Part shown: piece after piece, positions 27,011-36,242 of the stretch
How the letters are laid out: each line of letters begins with the position of its first letter
Numbering within the stretch: position 1 is the stretch's first letter
Source of the DNA: Bacteroidota bacterium
Lineage (GTDB): Bacteria; Bacteroidota; Bacteroidia; Flavobacteriales; Flavobacteriaceae
Direction of reading: 5' to 3'
Length of the DNA: 48,479 nucleotides
Assembly: GCA_027593245.1 (NCBI GenBank)
Contig: JAQCJC010000005.1
Location: forward strand, 1 to 48,479
Made by a program: the position numbers and the translations under genes
The notes under the pieces: generated by a model
The model's input: the letters and a program-made list of their open reading frames with translations, nothing else
Database searches by the model: none
Told to the model about the DNA's origin: nothing

Positions 27011-27528
27011 TTTCGTTCGGCGTAAACAATATAATATCTTGGTGTAAACCTCCTTAATATAGGGCGAATTCCAATTTTATTAGTTGGATTTGTCCATTTT
27101 TTTCTATCTACAATATGCCAGCCAGCTTTTTCCAATAACCAATCAAATTGCCAGTCTTCAAATTCATGAAAATGACGATCGCGCAGGTCGGTTTTGCTCC
27201 TGTATGCTGTTGAAAACCAAAGCCTAAGCGGTACGCTTGCGACTAATTTATTAGCTTTTATTTCTTTTAGTATGGAAAAAGGAGTAACTAAATGCTCGAA
27301 AATTTCGAAAGCGGTAACAACTTCTGCATTAGAATTTTGCACAGCTGAAAAATCCACATCAAGATCTTCCCCAGTAGTATTTGCGACAGTAAATCCACTC
27401 TTTTGGAGTAATTTTGATAAAGGATTTATAATACCTAGATCAAGAATTTTTTCGCCAACAGAAATATGCTGCTTAACAAAATCGAGTGTTTTGTTGTACC
27501 GTTTTGTTGGAAAATTCTTTTCGTACAT
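27007..27528 (-). CDS. Small class I methyltransferase-like protein
   Basis: 173 residues with a Rossmann methyltransferase pattern: EKILDLGIINPLSKLLQKSG (33-52) where motif I normally lies, DLDVDFS, and AEVVTAFEIFEHLVTPFSILKEI, the usual post-motif region with the Glu-His pair. Motif I lacks the glycine-rich GxGxG (it reads DLGIINP), so SAM binding is weaker by sequence or altered. The C-terminal half is short. The next gene overlaps by 4 bases and the KAS III stop is adjacent, so the three are translationally coupled. Either a true methyltransferase of a lipid or polyketide, or a degenerate partner. Confidence 0.75.
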   Translation of the reverse strand: MYEKNFPTKRYNKTLDFVKQHISVGEKILDLGIINPLSKLLQKSGFTVANTTGEDLDVDFSAVQNSNAEVVTAFEIFEHLVTPFSILKEIKANKLVASVPLRLWFSTAYRSKTDLRDRHFHEFEDWQFDWLLEKAGWHIVDRKKWTNPTNKIGIRPILRRFTPRYYIVYAERK

Positions 27529-28587
27529 CTAATATTTATAAACAATAGCGTTGATGTGCATACCTGCACCTACGCTTGCAAATATAATAACATCACCTTT
27601 ACTGAGATTTTGTTCTTTAAGAACACCTTTTCTGATCAAATCAAATAAGGTGGGTACGGTAGCTACTGAGCTGTTACCGAATTTATGAATTGTCATGGGC
27701 ATGATACCATCCGGAACAGGTGTTTTATAGAGTCTATAGAAGCGTTTTACAATGGCTTCATCCATTTTTTCGTTGGCCTGATGAATGAGTATTTTTTTGA
27801 CTTCATTTATGGAAAAACCACTTTTATCCAAACAATTTTTAAGTGCAGTAGGAACATTATTTAATGCAAATTCATAAATTTTTCTTCCGTACATTTTAAT
27901 GTACCTCACATCTTCATCCTGGCTTTTATCATTGGAGTTGCCAAAAAATAAATGGTATACCTCGTCGTGTGTATATGAAGCAGATTCATGAGCAATGATT
28001 CCCCCTTCTTGTTCACTAGCCTCTATAACTGCAGCGCCTGCACCATCAGCATAAATCATTGAATCTCGATCAAAGGGATCGACTACTCTTGAAAGAGTTT
28101 CGGCCCCAATAACCAAACAGCGTTTTGCCATCCCCGCTTTTATAAAGGCTTGTGCTTGTACCACCCCCTCAACCCAGCCAGGGCAACCAAAAAGAATGTC
28201 ATATGCGACACATTTTGGGTTTTTAATTTTTAAAAGATGTTTTATTCGCGCAGCTAAGCACGGCAGAATATCACTTTGGATGGTCTTGTGTTTCACATCG
28301 CCAAAATTGTGGGCACATATGATGTAATCTAAAGTTTCGGGATCAATTTTCGCGTCCTCAAGAGCTTTATTTCCTGCAAAAGCACCTAAATCTGAAGCAG
28401 TAAGTTTGTCATCGGCGTAACGTCTCTCGGAAATTCCAGTAATTGCCATAAACTTATCAATAACAATATCTGCCGGTGTTTCGATAGATTCTCCCTCGAT
28501 GGTATAAAAATCACGATTGATAAAAGCGTTATTTTTTTTGATAAGTTCAGGGATATAACTTCCAGTTCCAGTAATTCGAATGCTCAT
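27529..28587 (-). CDS. 3-Oxoacyl-ACP synthase III-like protein (KAS III)
   Basis: 352 residues, thiolase fold. Catalytic triad by position: Cys135 in DILFGCPGWVEG, His269 in ILIHQANEKM and Asn305 in HKFGNSSVATVP; all three are present. N-terminal SIRITGTGSYIPE and GISERRYADD are typical. FabH proper is usually about 315-330 residues; this one carries a longer segment at 20-40 and around 95-125. It is therefore probably a pathway-specific condensing enzyme rather than the housekeeping FabH. It lies 9 bases downstream of gcvP and is directly joined to the methyltransferase and GT2 genes, pointing to a lipid or polyketide product that is further decorated. Confidence 0.9.
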   Translation of the reverse strand: MSIRITGTGSYIPELIKKNNAFINRDFYTIEGESIETPADIVIDKFMAITGISERRYADDKLTASDLGAFAGNKALEDAKIDPETLDYIICAHNFGDVKHKTIQSDILPCLAARIKHLLKIKNPKCVAYDILFGCPGWVEGVVQAQAFIKAGMAKRCLVIGAETLSRVVDPFDRDSMIYADGAGAAVIEASEQEGGIIAHESASYTHDEVYHLFFGNSNDKSQDEDVRYIKMYGRKIYEFALNNVPTALKNCLDKSGFSINEVKKILIHQANEKMDEAIVKRFYRLYKTPVPDGIMPMTIHKFGNSSVATVPTLFDLIRKGVLKEQNLSKGDVIIFASVGAGMHINAIVYKY

Positions 28588-28596
28588 ATTTTCTAT

Positions 28597-31443
28597 TTAA
28601 ACTTCGGCGTATTCATCTATTGAGGCACAAGTACATATTAAATTCCTATCGCCATAGGCATCATCAACACGGCGTACAGAAGGCCAGAATTTATCTTCTT
28701 TTATATATGCCAAAGGGAATGCTGCTGTTGCTCGACTGTATGGGTAATCCCATTGGTCGCTACAAATCATTTCTTGCGTATGGGGTGCATTTTTTAGTGG
28801 ATTGTTGGGTTCTGATTTACTTGCTTTTTCAATTTCTTGTCTTATGGAAATCATGGCATCACAAAAACGATCCATTTCAGCTTTACTCTCGCTTTCTGTG
28901 GGTTCAATCATCATAGTCCCCGCAACTGGAAATGAAACTGTTGGTGCATGAAACCCATAGTCCATTAGGCGTTTGGCAATATCGGTGACTTCAATTCCAT
29001 TGGTTTTGAAAGAACGGCAATCGATAATCATTTCGTGGGCTGCACGGCCTTTTTCACCAGTGTAAAGAGTTGGGTAATCCCCCTCAAGCCGTTCTTTAAT
29101 GTAGTTGGCATTTAAGATGGCGACCTTTGTAGCTTGAGTAAGTCCTTCTGCCCCGAGCATTTTAATATATCCATAAGAAATTAGGCAAGCAAGCGCAGAT
29201 CCATAAGGTGCCCCAGAAATCGACGTGATGGCTTGGTTCCCCCCAGTTTTTATTAATGGATTTCCAGGGAGAAAGGGTGTGAGCTGTTCGGCAACACAAA
29301 TAGGTCCTACTCCTGGACCACCACCACCGTGTGGTATAGCAAAGGTTTTATGTAAGTTGAGGTGACATACATCCGCACCAATTTGTCCAGGATTTGTAAG
29401 TCCTACTTGCGCATTCATATTTGCGCCGTCCATGTACACTTGTCCGCCGTAATCGTGAATGATTTGTGTGATTTGTTTTATTTCAGATTCATAGACTCCA
29501 TGGGTTGAAGGATAGGTGACCATAAGGGCAGCAAGACTGTCCTTATGTTGAATGGCTTTTTGACGTAAATCTTCAACATCAATATTTCCGTTTTCGGAGG
29601 ATTTAGTGACCACAACTTTCATTCCAGCCATCACGGCACTGGCGGGGTTTGTGCCATGAGCAGATGATGGGATAATGCATATTTTTCTGTGGTGATCTCC
29701 ACGCGATTCGTGATATGCCTTGATCGTCATAAGCCCAGCAAATTCGCCCTGAGCTCCAGAATTGGGTTGCAAAGAGGTACCTGAAAAACCAGTAATTTCG
29801 TTGAGTTGTTTTTCCAGTGCGCTAAGTACTTCAGCGTATCCTTTAACTTGATTTAATGGGGCAAAGGGATGGATGTTTCCCCAATTGGACCAACTTAATG
29901 GCAGCATTTCTACTGCAGCATTTAGCTTCATTGTACAAGAACCAAGGGAAATCATTGAGAAATTCAATGCTAAATCTTTGCGCTCTAGTCGTTTGATGTA
30001 GCGCATTAACTCTGTTTCTGAACGGTAGGAGTTAAAAACAGAATTAGTAAGAAAACTTGATTTTCTGATTAGGTTTTCAGGGATGACTTCGCTTGATGAA
30101 TCTTCAAGTTCGATTGTGTTGTTTAATGCTTTTGAAAAAACAGAAAGAATTACTTTTAAGTCCTTTTCGTCTGTAGTTTCATTTACAGAAATGGAAACAG
30201 TAGTGGAGTCAGGGTAAAAGAAATTAACCTCATGATTTAGTGCAATTTCTTTGATTTTGTCGACCTTCTCGACTTTGATGCGTAAGCTGTCAAAATAGTT
30301 ATGATGTTCAAGAATTAGTCCAGCTTTTGTAAATGCGTTGGCAAGACGATTAGTGTTTCGATGGACTTTGTTGGCGATATATTTTAGCCCATTAGGGCCA
30401 TGATATACGGCATACATACCAGCCATTACAGCAAGTAAAACTTGCGCGGTACATATGTTGGATGTAGCTCGATCTCTTTTGATGTGTTGCTCTCTAGTTT
30501 GAAGCGCCATACGTAGAGCACGCTGACCGTTCATGTCTTTTGTTACTCCGATTATTCGTCCAGGGATATGGCGTTTATAGGCTTCTTTAGTGGCAAAGTA
30601 TGCGGCATGTGGCCCTCCATAACCCATAGGAATCCCAAAACGCTGCGTGGTGCCCACCACTACATCTGCACCAAATTTCCCAGGTGCTTCTAATTTTACT
30701 AAACTCAGAATATCCGCAGCGACAGCGACTTTGATATTGTTGGTATTAGCCGTTGCAATAAAGGTTTCTATGTCTGTAATATTTCCTGATGCTCCTGGAT
30801 ATTGTATAAGGGCTCCAAAAAAATCCGAATTAAATTTAAATTCTTCAACATTGCCAAAGACCAGTTCGACTCCAATAGGGATAGCTCTAGTTTGAAGTAC
30901 AGCTAGTGTTTGGGGGAATATATCTTCTGAAACAAAAAACTTAACCACAGCTGATTTTACAGAGGCACGGTCTCTAACGGCAAATAAAAGTGCCATTGCT
31001 TCAGCTGCCGCGGTACTCTCATCAAGCAAGGAAGCATTAGCCAATTCCATTCCGGTTAGATCTGTTATCATTGTTTGAAAATTCAGTAAAGCTTCAAGGC
31101 GACCCTGAGCAATTTCTGCTTGGTATGGAGTATATGCGGTATACCATCCGGGGTTCTCAAGTATATTTCTTTGAATTACTGCAGGTAAATTGGAAGGGTG
31201 ATACCCCATTCCAATATAGGATTTAAAAACTTTATTTTTTGCCCCCAAATCGTGGATGTGTTCTAGAAATTTTTGCTCACTCAGTGGATGCTCTAATTTC
31301 AAAGGTCTTGGTAGGCGGATATTGTTTGGTACAGTTTGGTCGATTAATTCGTCTACAGACTGAACTCCTATGGCCTGCAACATTTCATTGACCTGAATAG
31401 TATTAGGACCTATATGTCTTTGCGAAAAAATATCTGGGTTCAT
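28597..31443 (-). CDS. gcvP: Glycine dehydrogenase (glycine cleavage P protein)
   Basis: PLP-dependent decarboxylase of the glycine cleavage system; transfers the aminomethyl group to lipoylated GcvH. 948 residues, the fused single-chain form (alpha and beta halves together). N-terminal RHIGPN and YIGMGYHPSNLP; the PLP lysine is in LNLHKTFAIPHGGGGPGVGP, preceded by YMDGANMNAQVGL. gcvT and gcvH are not in the window. It is followed after 9 bases by KAS III on the same strand. A TAnnTTTG box lies 25 bases upstream. Confidence 0.98.
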   Translation of the reverse strand: MNPDIFSQRHIGPNTIQVNEMLQAIGVQSVDELIDQTVPNNIRLPRPLKLEHPLSEQKFLEHIHDLGAKNKVFKSYIGMGYHPSNLPAVIQRNILENPGWYTAYTPYQAEIAQGRLEALLNFQTMITDLTGMELANASLLDESTAAAEAMALLFAVRDRASVKSAVVKFFVSEDIFPQTLAVLQTRAIPIGVELVFGNVEEFKFNSDFFGALIQYPGASGNITDIETFIATANTNNIKVAVAADILSLVKLEAPGKFGADVVVGTTQRFGIPMGYGGPHAAYFATKEAYKRHIPGRIIGVTKDMNGQRALRMALQTREQHIKRDRATSNICTAQVLLAVMAGMYAVYHGPNGLKYIANKVHRNTNRLANAFTKAGLILEHHNYFDSLRIKVEKVDKIKEIALNHEVNFFYPDSTTVSISVNETTDEKDLKVILSVFSKALNNTIELEDSSSEVIPENLIRKSSFLTNSVFNSYRSETELMRYIKRLERKDLALNFSMISLGSCTMKLNAAVEMLPLSWSNWGNIHPFAPLNQVKGYAEVLSALEKQLNEITGFSGTSLQPNSGAQGEFAGLMTIKAYHESRGDHHRKICIIPSSAHGTNPASAVMAGMKVVVTKSSENGNIDVEDLRQKAIQHKDSLAALMVTYPSTHGVYESEIKQITQIIHDYGGQVYMDGANMNAQVGLTNPGQIGADVCHLNLHKTFAIPHGGGGPGVGPICVAEQLTPFLPGNPLIKTGGNQAITSISGAPYGSALACLISYGYIKMLGAEGLTQATKVAILNANYIKERLEGDYPTLYTGEKGRAAHEMIIDCRSFKTNGIEVTDIAKRLMDYGFHAPTVSFPVAGTMMIEPTESESKAEMDRFCDAMISIRQEIEKASKSEPNNPLKNAPHTQEMICSDQWDYPYSRATAAFPLAYIKEDKFWPSVRRVDDAYGDRNLICTCASIDEYAEV

Positions 31444-31468
31444 ATCTTCTTTCTTTAGAAATGGTACA

Positions 31469-31476
31469 CAAAATTA
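31469..31476 (-). promoter_or_regulatory. -7 element of gcvP
   Basis: On the minus strand TAATTTTG fits TAnnTTTG, 25 bases before the start codon. No clear -33 TTTG. No glycine riboswitch-like structure is visible in the short leader. Confidence 0.45.
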
Positions 31477-31550
31477 CGGATTTATTCATGCTTTTTTTTG
31501 TTAATAAATTAAAGTTTTTAACCGATTTTTAAGCTTATCAACAGTTTGAT

Positions 31551-31558
31551 TATTTTTG
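31551..31558 (+). promoter_or_regulatory. -7 element abutting the UbiA-like gene
   Basis: TATTTTTG, followed by CAGG and then the GTG start at 31563. Only four bases separate box and start codon, so a transcript from here would have no or almost no leader. Confidence 0.4.
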
Positions 31559-31562
31559 CAGG

Positions 31563-32399
31563 GTGATTTTTTTTAAACGTTTATTTAAATTTTACATCAA
31601 TAGTAGTTTGCACGTGGCTTGTTCTGTGTTGGCGCTCGCTCATTTAACTCTATTGCGTTTGGAGGGCTCTGGAAGCTTTTCTTTCTTTTGTACAGTTTTT
31701 TTTGCTGTTGTTTTTGGTTATAATTTTGTCAAATATTTTGGATTAGCTAAATTCCATTACCGTTCACTTACTACTAAGCTTAAAGAAATACAGACCTTAA
31801 GTATTCTCTGCTTAATTGGATTTATTTTTTATTTTTTAATGATTAATAATGCCCTTAAGTTAAGCTTACTAGTTTTGGGAATAGTTACATTTTTTTACGG
31901 GATGCCTTTGAAGTGTATCTCTTCAAAAAGTTTGAGAAGAATCACTGGCCTTAAAATATATATTATCGCTTTTGTCTGGGCAGTCACAACTTCATTTCTT
32001 CCACAACTAGAAAGTGGTCTGGAATTAACGGATATTAATTATATATGGATCTTGGAGCGTTTTATTTTTATACTTGTTTTAATGCTGCCATTCGAGATTA
32101 GAGATATGTATTTTGACGATTTAAAACTCTCGACCATCCCTCAACGTATTGGGCTATACAATACTAAAACATTGGGTTATTTCGGAGTTTTTTTACTGTT
32201 TGTATTTATTTCTCAAAACACCAATACAGTAGCGTTTATTTCCTCGGTTATGACATTGCTTTTCATGCTTTTATTTTTGACCAAAAGCCGCCCTGATCGT
32301 TCCGTTTATTTTACGGCTTTTTGGGTAGAATCACTTCCAATTATTTGGTGGATTATGTGGCTTGTTTTGGATAAATTAAAGGAGTCCTGCACGTTCTAA
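31563..32399 (+). CDS. UbiA-prenyltransferase-like membrane protein
   Basis: 278 residues with 7-8 predicted membrane helices, topology like the UbiA superfamily. The second Asp motif is recognisable as FEIRDMYFDDL (about 185-195), after a TFFYGMPLK segment. The first, NDxxDxxxD, is not: the corresponding stretch reads YNFVKYFGLAKF, with no aspartate. Prenyl transfer by the usual mechanism is therefore doubtful. A GTG at 31563 is the start; the -7 box lies four bases before it, and no good downstream start keeps the FKFYINSSLHVA beginning. The stop overlaps the convergent M3 peptidase gene by 24 bases. Confidence 0.75.
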   Translation: MIFFKRLFKFYINSSLHVACSVLALAHLTLLRLEGSGSFSFFCTVFFAVVFGYNFVKYFGLAKFHYRSLTTKLKEIQTLSILCLIGFIFYFLMINNALKLSLLVLGIVTFFYGMPLKCISSKSLRRITGLKIYIIAFVWAVTTSFLPQLESGLELTDINYIWILERFIFILVLMLPFEIRDMYFDDLKLSTIPQRIGLYNTKTLGYFGVFLLFVFISQNTNTVAFISSVMTLLFMLLFLTKSRPDRSVYFTAFWVESLPIIWWIMWLVLDKLKESCTF

Positions 32400-34403
32400 G
32401 AGCGCTTTATTGCTTGCTGATTTACCTCTAAACCTTTTGTATAAAACATGGGGTTCTTCAGTGCCGCCTTTGCTCAAAATATGCTCTTTTAAGCGCTCTG
32501 AAATTTTGGTATTGAAAACCCCATTACTTTTAAAGAATGCAAATGCATCTGCATCCAACACTTCAGCCCATTTATAGCTGTAATACCCTGAAGAATATCC
32601 TCCTTGAAAAATATGTGCAAAGGCTGTAGACATGCAGTTTTCGGCAACATCTGGAAATAATTGTGTACGCCTAAAAATTTCTTTTTCATGAGTTTTTACA
32701 TCATTAATATTCGAGGGGTCCAAAGCATGCCAACTCATATCTAGAAGTCCAAAACTAAGTTGACGAAGGGTTTGTATTCCTTGTTGAAATTTCCCTGCTG
32801 CTTTTAATTTTTCTATCCATTCTATAGGTATAAGCTTACCCGTTTTATAGTGTTTGGCAAACAAACTCAATGCTTCCTTTTCAAAACACCAATTTTCCAT
32901 TAATTGGCTAGGAAGTTCGACAAAATCCCAAGCGACGCTGGTCCCCGACAGGCTGGGGTAGGTCGTGTCTGCAAGCATTCCATGAAGCGCATGCCCAAAT
33001 TCATGAAAAAGCGTTGTCACTTCATTAAATGTAAGTAAAGACGGTTTTGTTTGTGTGGGCTTTGTAAAATTACATACGATCGATACATGTGGTCTTTCGT
33101 TACGTCCATTCAATTTGTATTGGGGTTTGAACGAAGTCATCCATGCACCACTACGTTTACCTTGTCTTGGAAAAAAATCAGCATAAAAAACAGCCACAAG
33201 ATTTAAAGAATCGTCAACTACTCTGTATGTTTTAACATCATGGTGGTAGGTGTCGATATTTTGTACTTCTTCAAATTGTAGACCAAAAAGTTTTTCAGCA
33301 ATTTGAAAAGCCCCGTCAATCACGTTTTCTAACTTAAAATAGGGTTTAAGTTGCGCATCGTCAATATCAAATTGTTGTTTTTTTAGTTGTTCTGAGTAGT
33401 ATGCATTATCCCATTTTTGAATTGTTTTTAAGCCGTCAATTTTTTGCGCAAATTGACTTAAATTCTCAAATTCTTTTTGTGCAAATGGCCTTGCTTTTTC
33501 AAGCAAATCAGATAAAAACGCCTTTACTGTTTCGGGTGTTTTGGCCATGCGTTCTTCGAGTACATAGTCTGCGTGAGTTTTGTAGCCCAAAAGTTTGGCT
33601 CTTTGAAAACGAAGTTTAGCAATTTCTAAAACAAGTTTTTGGTTGTCTAATTCATTGTTTTGAAAGCCCTTTCTCCCAAAAGCAAGAGCTAGTTTTCTAC
33701 GTAATTCCCTATTTTTTGCATACTTCATAAAGGGAACATAGCTAGGATAATCCAAACTAATGATCCATCCTTTTTTTTCTTTTTGAATAGCCCTCAATTT
33801 TGCTGCCTCTTTTTCATCGTCGGGCAAACCTTCAAGTTTTGATTCCTCTAGGATATGCAGTTCAAAGTTATTTGTTTCTGCGAGTAAATGCTCACCGAAT
33901 GTCAGTTTTAATTTGCTTAAAGCTTTATCAATTTCGCGCAGATGTTCTTTGTCTTTAGTATTCAATAAGGCTCCGTTTCGTGAGAAGCTTTTATATTTCT
34001 TTTCCAGTAGCTGACCTTGTTCTTGGGTTAGGATCAAACTATCTTTTTGTTCAAAAATGCTTTTAATTTTGCTAAATAAAACCTCGTTGAGGGCCACATC
34101 ATTAGAAAATTCTGCAAGCATAGGTGAGATTTGCTGTGCTATTTGCTGAATATCTTCATTGGTTTCGGCTGCATTGAGGTTAAAGAATAGACTCGATATC
34201 CGTTCCAATTCGAGAGCTGAAAATTCAAGAGCTTCAATAGTGTTTTGAAATGAAGGGGCTTCTAAGTTGTCACAAATGGCATTTATTTGTGCTTTAGATT
34301 TTGCAATTGCAGTTTTAAAAGCATCAATAAAATCTGTTGTTTTAATCTTAGAAAACGGTGCAGTGCCATAAGGACTGTCAAAGCGCTGATTTAGAATATT
34401 CAT
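32376..34403 (-). CDS. M3 family zinc metallopeptidase (oligopeptidase/Dcp type)
   Basis: 675 residues, cytoplasmic: no signal peptide (MNILNQRFDSPYGTAPFSKI). Zinc motif HEFGHALHG with His467, Glu468 and His471, and the third ligand Glu in WDFVELPSQLMENW. Substrate-side YSYKWAEVLDADAF and QGGYSSGYYSYKW near the C-terminus are conserved in oligopeptidase A and dipeptidyl carboxypeptidase. It probably degrades short peptides. Oligopeptidase A versus Dcp cannot be settled by eye. Third gene of purK-purE-M3 (17-base gap). Confidence 0.95.
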   Translation of the reverse strand: MNILNQRFDSPYGTAPFSKIKTTDFIDAFKTAIAKSKAQINAICDNLEAPSFQNTIEALEFSALELERISSLFFNLNAAETNEDIQQIAQQISPMLAEFSNDVALNEVLFSKIKSIFEQKDSLILTQEQGQLLEKKYKSFSRNGALLNTKDKEHLREIDKALSKLKLTFGEHLLAETNNFELHILEESKLEGLPDDEKEAAKLRAIQKEKKGWIISLDYPSYVPFMKYAKNRELRRKLALAFGRKGFQNNELDNQKLVLEIAKLRFQRAKLLGYKTHADYVLEERMAKTPETVKAFLSDLLEKARPFAQKEFENLSQFAQKIDGLKTIQKWDNAYYSEQLKKQQFDIDDAQLKPYFKLENVIDGAFQIAEKLFGLQFEEVQNIDTYHHDVKTYRVVDDSLNLVAVFYADFFPRQGKRSGAWMTSFKPQYKLNGRNERPHVSIVCNFTKPTQTKPSLLTFNEVTTLFHEFGHALHGMLADTTYPSLSGTSVAWDFVELPSQLMENWCFEKEALSLFAKHYKTGKLIPIEWIEKLKAAGKFQQGIQTLRQLSFGLLDMSWHALDPSNINDVKTHEKEIFRRTQLFPDVAENCMSTAFAHIFQGGYSSGYYSYKWAEVLDADAFAFFKSNGVFNTKISERLKEHILSKGGTEEPHVLYKRFRGKSASNKALLERAGLL

Positions 34404-34420
34404 TAGGGGGTTATCTCGAA

Positions 34421-34906
34421 TTAAGAGTTTAAATTTTTAGAGGCATTTTCAACTTTTAGTTTTAATTCATCTTTATAAACTTGAATTTTGTCTAAAACAC
34501 ATTGATCATTTGAACCTATAATTTGTGCAGCTAGAATCCCTGCATTTTTTGCGCCATTTAAGGCAACAGTTGCCACGGGGACGCCACCTGGCATTTGTAA
34601 AATTGACAAAATAGAGTCCCATCCATCGATGGAGTTGCTGGACTTTATTGGTACACCAATTACAGGCAACGGGCTTATGGCTGCAATCATTCCTGGAAGA
34701 TGCGCGGCACCACCAGCTCCAGCTATAATTACTTTAAGACCGCGTTTGTGTGCTGTTTTGCCGTATTCAAATAATTTTTCAGGGGTACGGTGGGCAGAAA
34801 CAATATCAACTTCAATACTGATATCAAAACTTTTAAGAATTTCGATTGCTTCTTTCATGACAGGCATATCGCTGTCACTACCCATAATAATTCCTACTTG
34901 TGTCAT
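34421..34906 (-). CDS. purE: N5-carboxyaminoimidazole ribonucleotide mutase
   Basis: Converts N5-CAIR to CAIR in purine synthesis. 161 residues, class I PurE. MGSDSDMPVM (8-17) and SAHRTPEK (39-46) line the active site, followed by IAGAGGAAHLPGM and GVPI. It starts one base after the purK stop, so the two are coupled: PurK makes the N5-CAIR that PurE uses. Confidence 0.98.
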   Translation of the reverse strand: MTQVGIIMGSDSDMPVMKEAIEILKSFDISIEVDIVSAHRTPEKLFEYGKTAHKRGLKVIIAGAGGAAHLPGMIAAISPLPVIGVPIKSSNSIDGWDSILSILQMPGGVPVATVALNGAKNAGILAAQIIGSNDQCVLDKIQVYKDELKLKVENASKNLNS

Positions 34907-34907
34907 T

Positions 34908-36062
34908 TTATTTACTTATTACTTTTATAGTTTCTTTTACTTGTTGTGCTATTTCACGTGCCTTATCAATTTCTGAATGTACAATTGTGACGTGTCCCAT
35001 TTTTCGAAATGGGCGTGTTTCTTTCTTACCATAAATATGTGGGGTTACTCCCTCTAGTTCTAAAATTTTTTCTATGTTTTTATAAACAACAGCTCCGTTG
35101 TGCCCCTCCGCTCCGACTAAGTTGACCATAACGCCACTCACTTTATTTCGGGTTTCACCTAAGGGTAAATTCAATACAGCACGTATGTGCTGTTCAAACT
35201 GAGAAGTGTAGCTAGCTTCTATAGTTTGATGTCCAGAATTATGAGGTCTCGGCGCGACTTCATTGATAAGTATGTTATCGTCTTGAGTTAGAAACAGCTC
35301 AACAGCTAACAGCCCTACATGCTTAAAAGCTGCTGCTGTGTTTAGGGCGACACGCTTAGCTTTTTTTTCTATGGCGTTAGAAATTCGCGCCGGACACAAC
35401 ACGTATTCTACTTGGTTGGCTTCAGGATGAAATTCCATTTCAACTACAGGGTAAGCGCGGATTTCTCCTTGAGGTGATCTGGCAACCGTCACTGCAAGTT
35501 CTTTTTTGAAAGGGACTAAGTCTTCAGCAATGCATTCAACATTAGGAAGCGCTTTCACGTCCGAAAGAGTTCGAATAACCTTGACTCCCTTACCATCATA
35601 TCCAAATTGCGCACTTTTCCAAACGAAGGGAAGGGTTTGTACTTCATTTTCAATAGCGCTAGTGAGTTCTTTTGAGTTTACATAACGTGTAAATGATGCA
35701 GTAGGTAGACCATGTTCACTATAAAATAGTTTTTGTTTTGCTTTATTTTGGATTATGGCCAAAGTATCAGCTGCTGGATAAACGTTTACACCTTCATGCT
35801 CCAATGCTCTCAGTGCTGAGACGTTTACATTTTCAATTTCAATGGTTAGGGTATCTACTTTTTTCCCAAATTCAAAAACAGTTTCGTAATCCATAAGATC
35901 ACCTACAAAGAACGCATCACAGGCTATTTTTGATGGCGCTTCAGGATTTGGATCAAGCACATAGGTTTGAATGTCAAATTTTCTTGTGGTATAAAGTAGC
36001 ATTTTTCCAAGTTGTCCACCGCCTAAAATACCGACTTTATGTTGAGAAGAGAACAAGTGCAT
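34908..36062 (-). CDS. purK: N5-carboxyaminoimidazole ribonucleotide synthase
   Basis: ATP-grasp enzyme joining bicarbonate to AIR. 384 residues. KVGILGGGQLGKML (11-24) starts the N-terminal domain; ATP-grasp features include FVWKSAQFGYDGKGVKVI, AEDLVPFKKELAVTVAR and LLAVELFLTQDDNILINEVAPRPHNSGH. Normal length. First gene of the purK-purE-M3 run, divergent from adk. Confidence 0.97.
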   Translation of the reverse strand: MHLFSSQHKVGILGGGQLGKMLLYTTRKFDIQTYVLDPNPEAPSKIACDAFFVGDLMDYETVFEFGKKVDTLTIEIENVNVSALRALEHEGVNVYPAADTLAIIQNKAKQKLFYSEHGLPTASFTRYVNSKELTSAIENEVQTLPFVWKSAQFGYDGKGVKVIRTLSDVKALPNVECIAEDLVPFKKELAVTVARSPQGEIRAYPVVEMEFHPEANQVEYVLCPARISNAIEKKAKRVALNTAAAFKHVGLLAVELFLTQDDNILINEVAPRPHNSGHQTIEASYTSQFEQHIRAVLNLPLGETRNKVSGVMVNLVGAEGHNGAVVYKNIEKILELEGVTPHIYGKKETRPFRKMGHVTIVHSEIDKAREIAQQVKETIKVISK

Positions 36063-36095
36063 GTTTGCCTAATTGCTAAAGGTTGAATTCTAGCG

Positions 36096-36103
36096 CAAAA
36101 ATA
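36096..36103 (-). promoter_or_regulatory. -7 element of purK
   Basis: On the minus strand TATTTTTG fits TAnnTTTG; 33 bases to the start codon. -33 box not clear. No purine riboswitch-like structure seen in the leader. Confidence 0.4.
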
Positions 36104-36168
36104 CACTTAAAAATGGAATCTTGCATCAAAATCCTTCAGCAAAACACTTTTTAACCTCTGTATTTAAT

Positions 36169-36176
36169 TATCTTTG
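36169..36176 (+). promoter_or_regulatory. -7 element of adk
   Basis: TATCTTTG fits TAnnTTTG, 66 bases before the adk ATG. The -33 site has only a T run. Confidence 0.4.
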
Positions 36177-36242
36177 TGGCCAAATCTTGATTTGATATTA
36201 AAACATTTTCTTTAAACTTTTACAACCTTAGTTGAAATCAAA

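Noticed and set aside
31444-31562. Possible glycine riboswitch upstream of gcvP
   Set aside because: The likely leader is only about 20 bases and shows no paired elements; there is no room for the aptamer.
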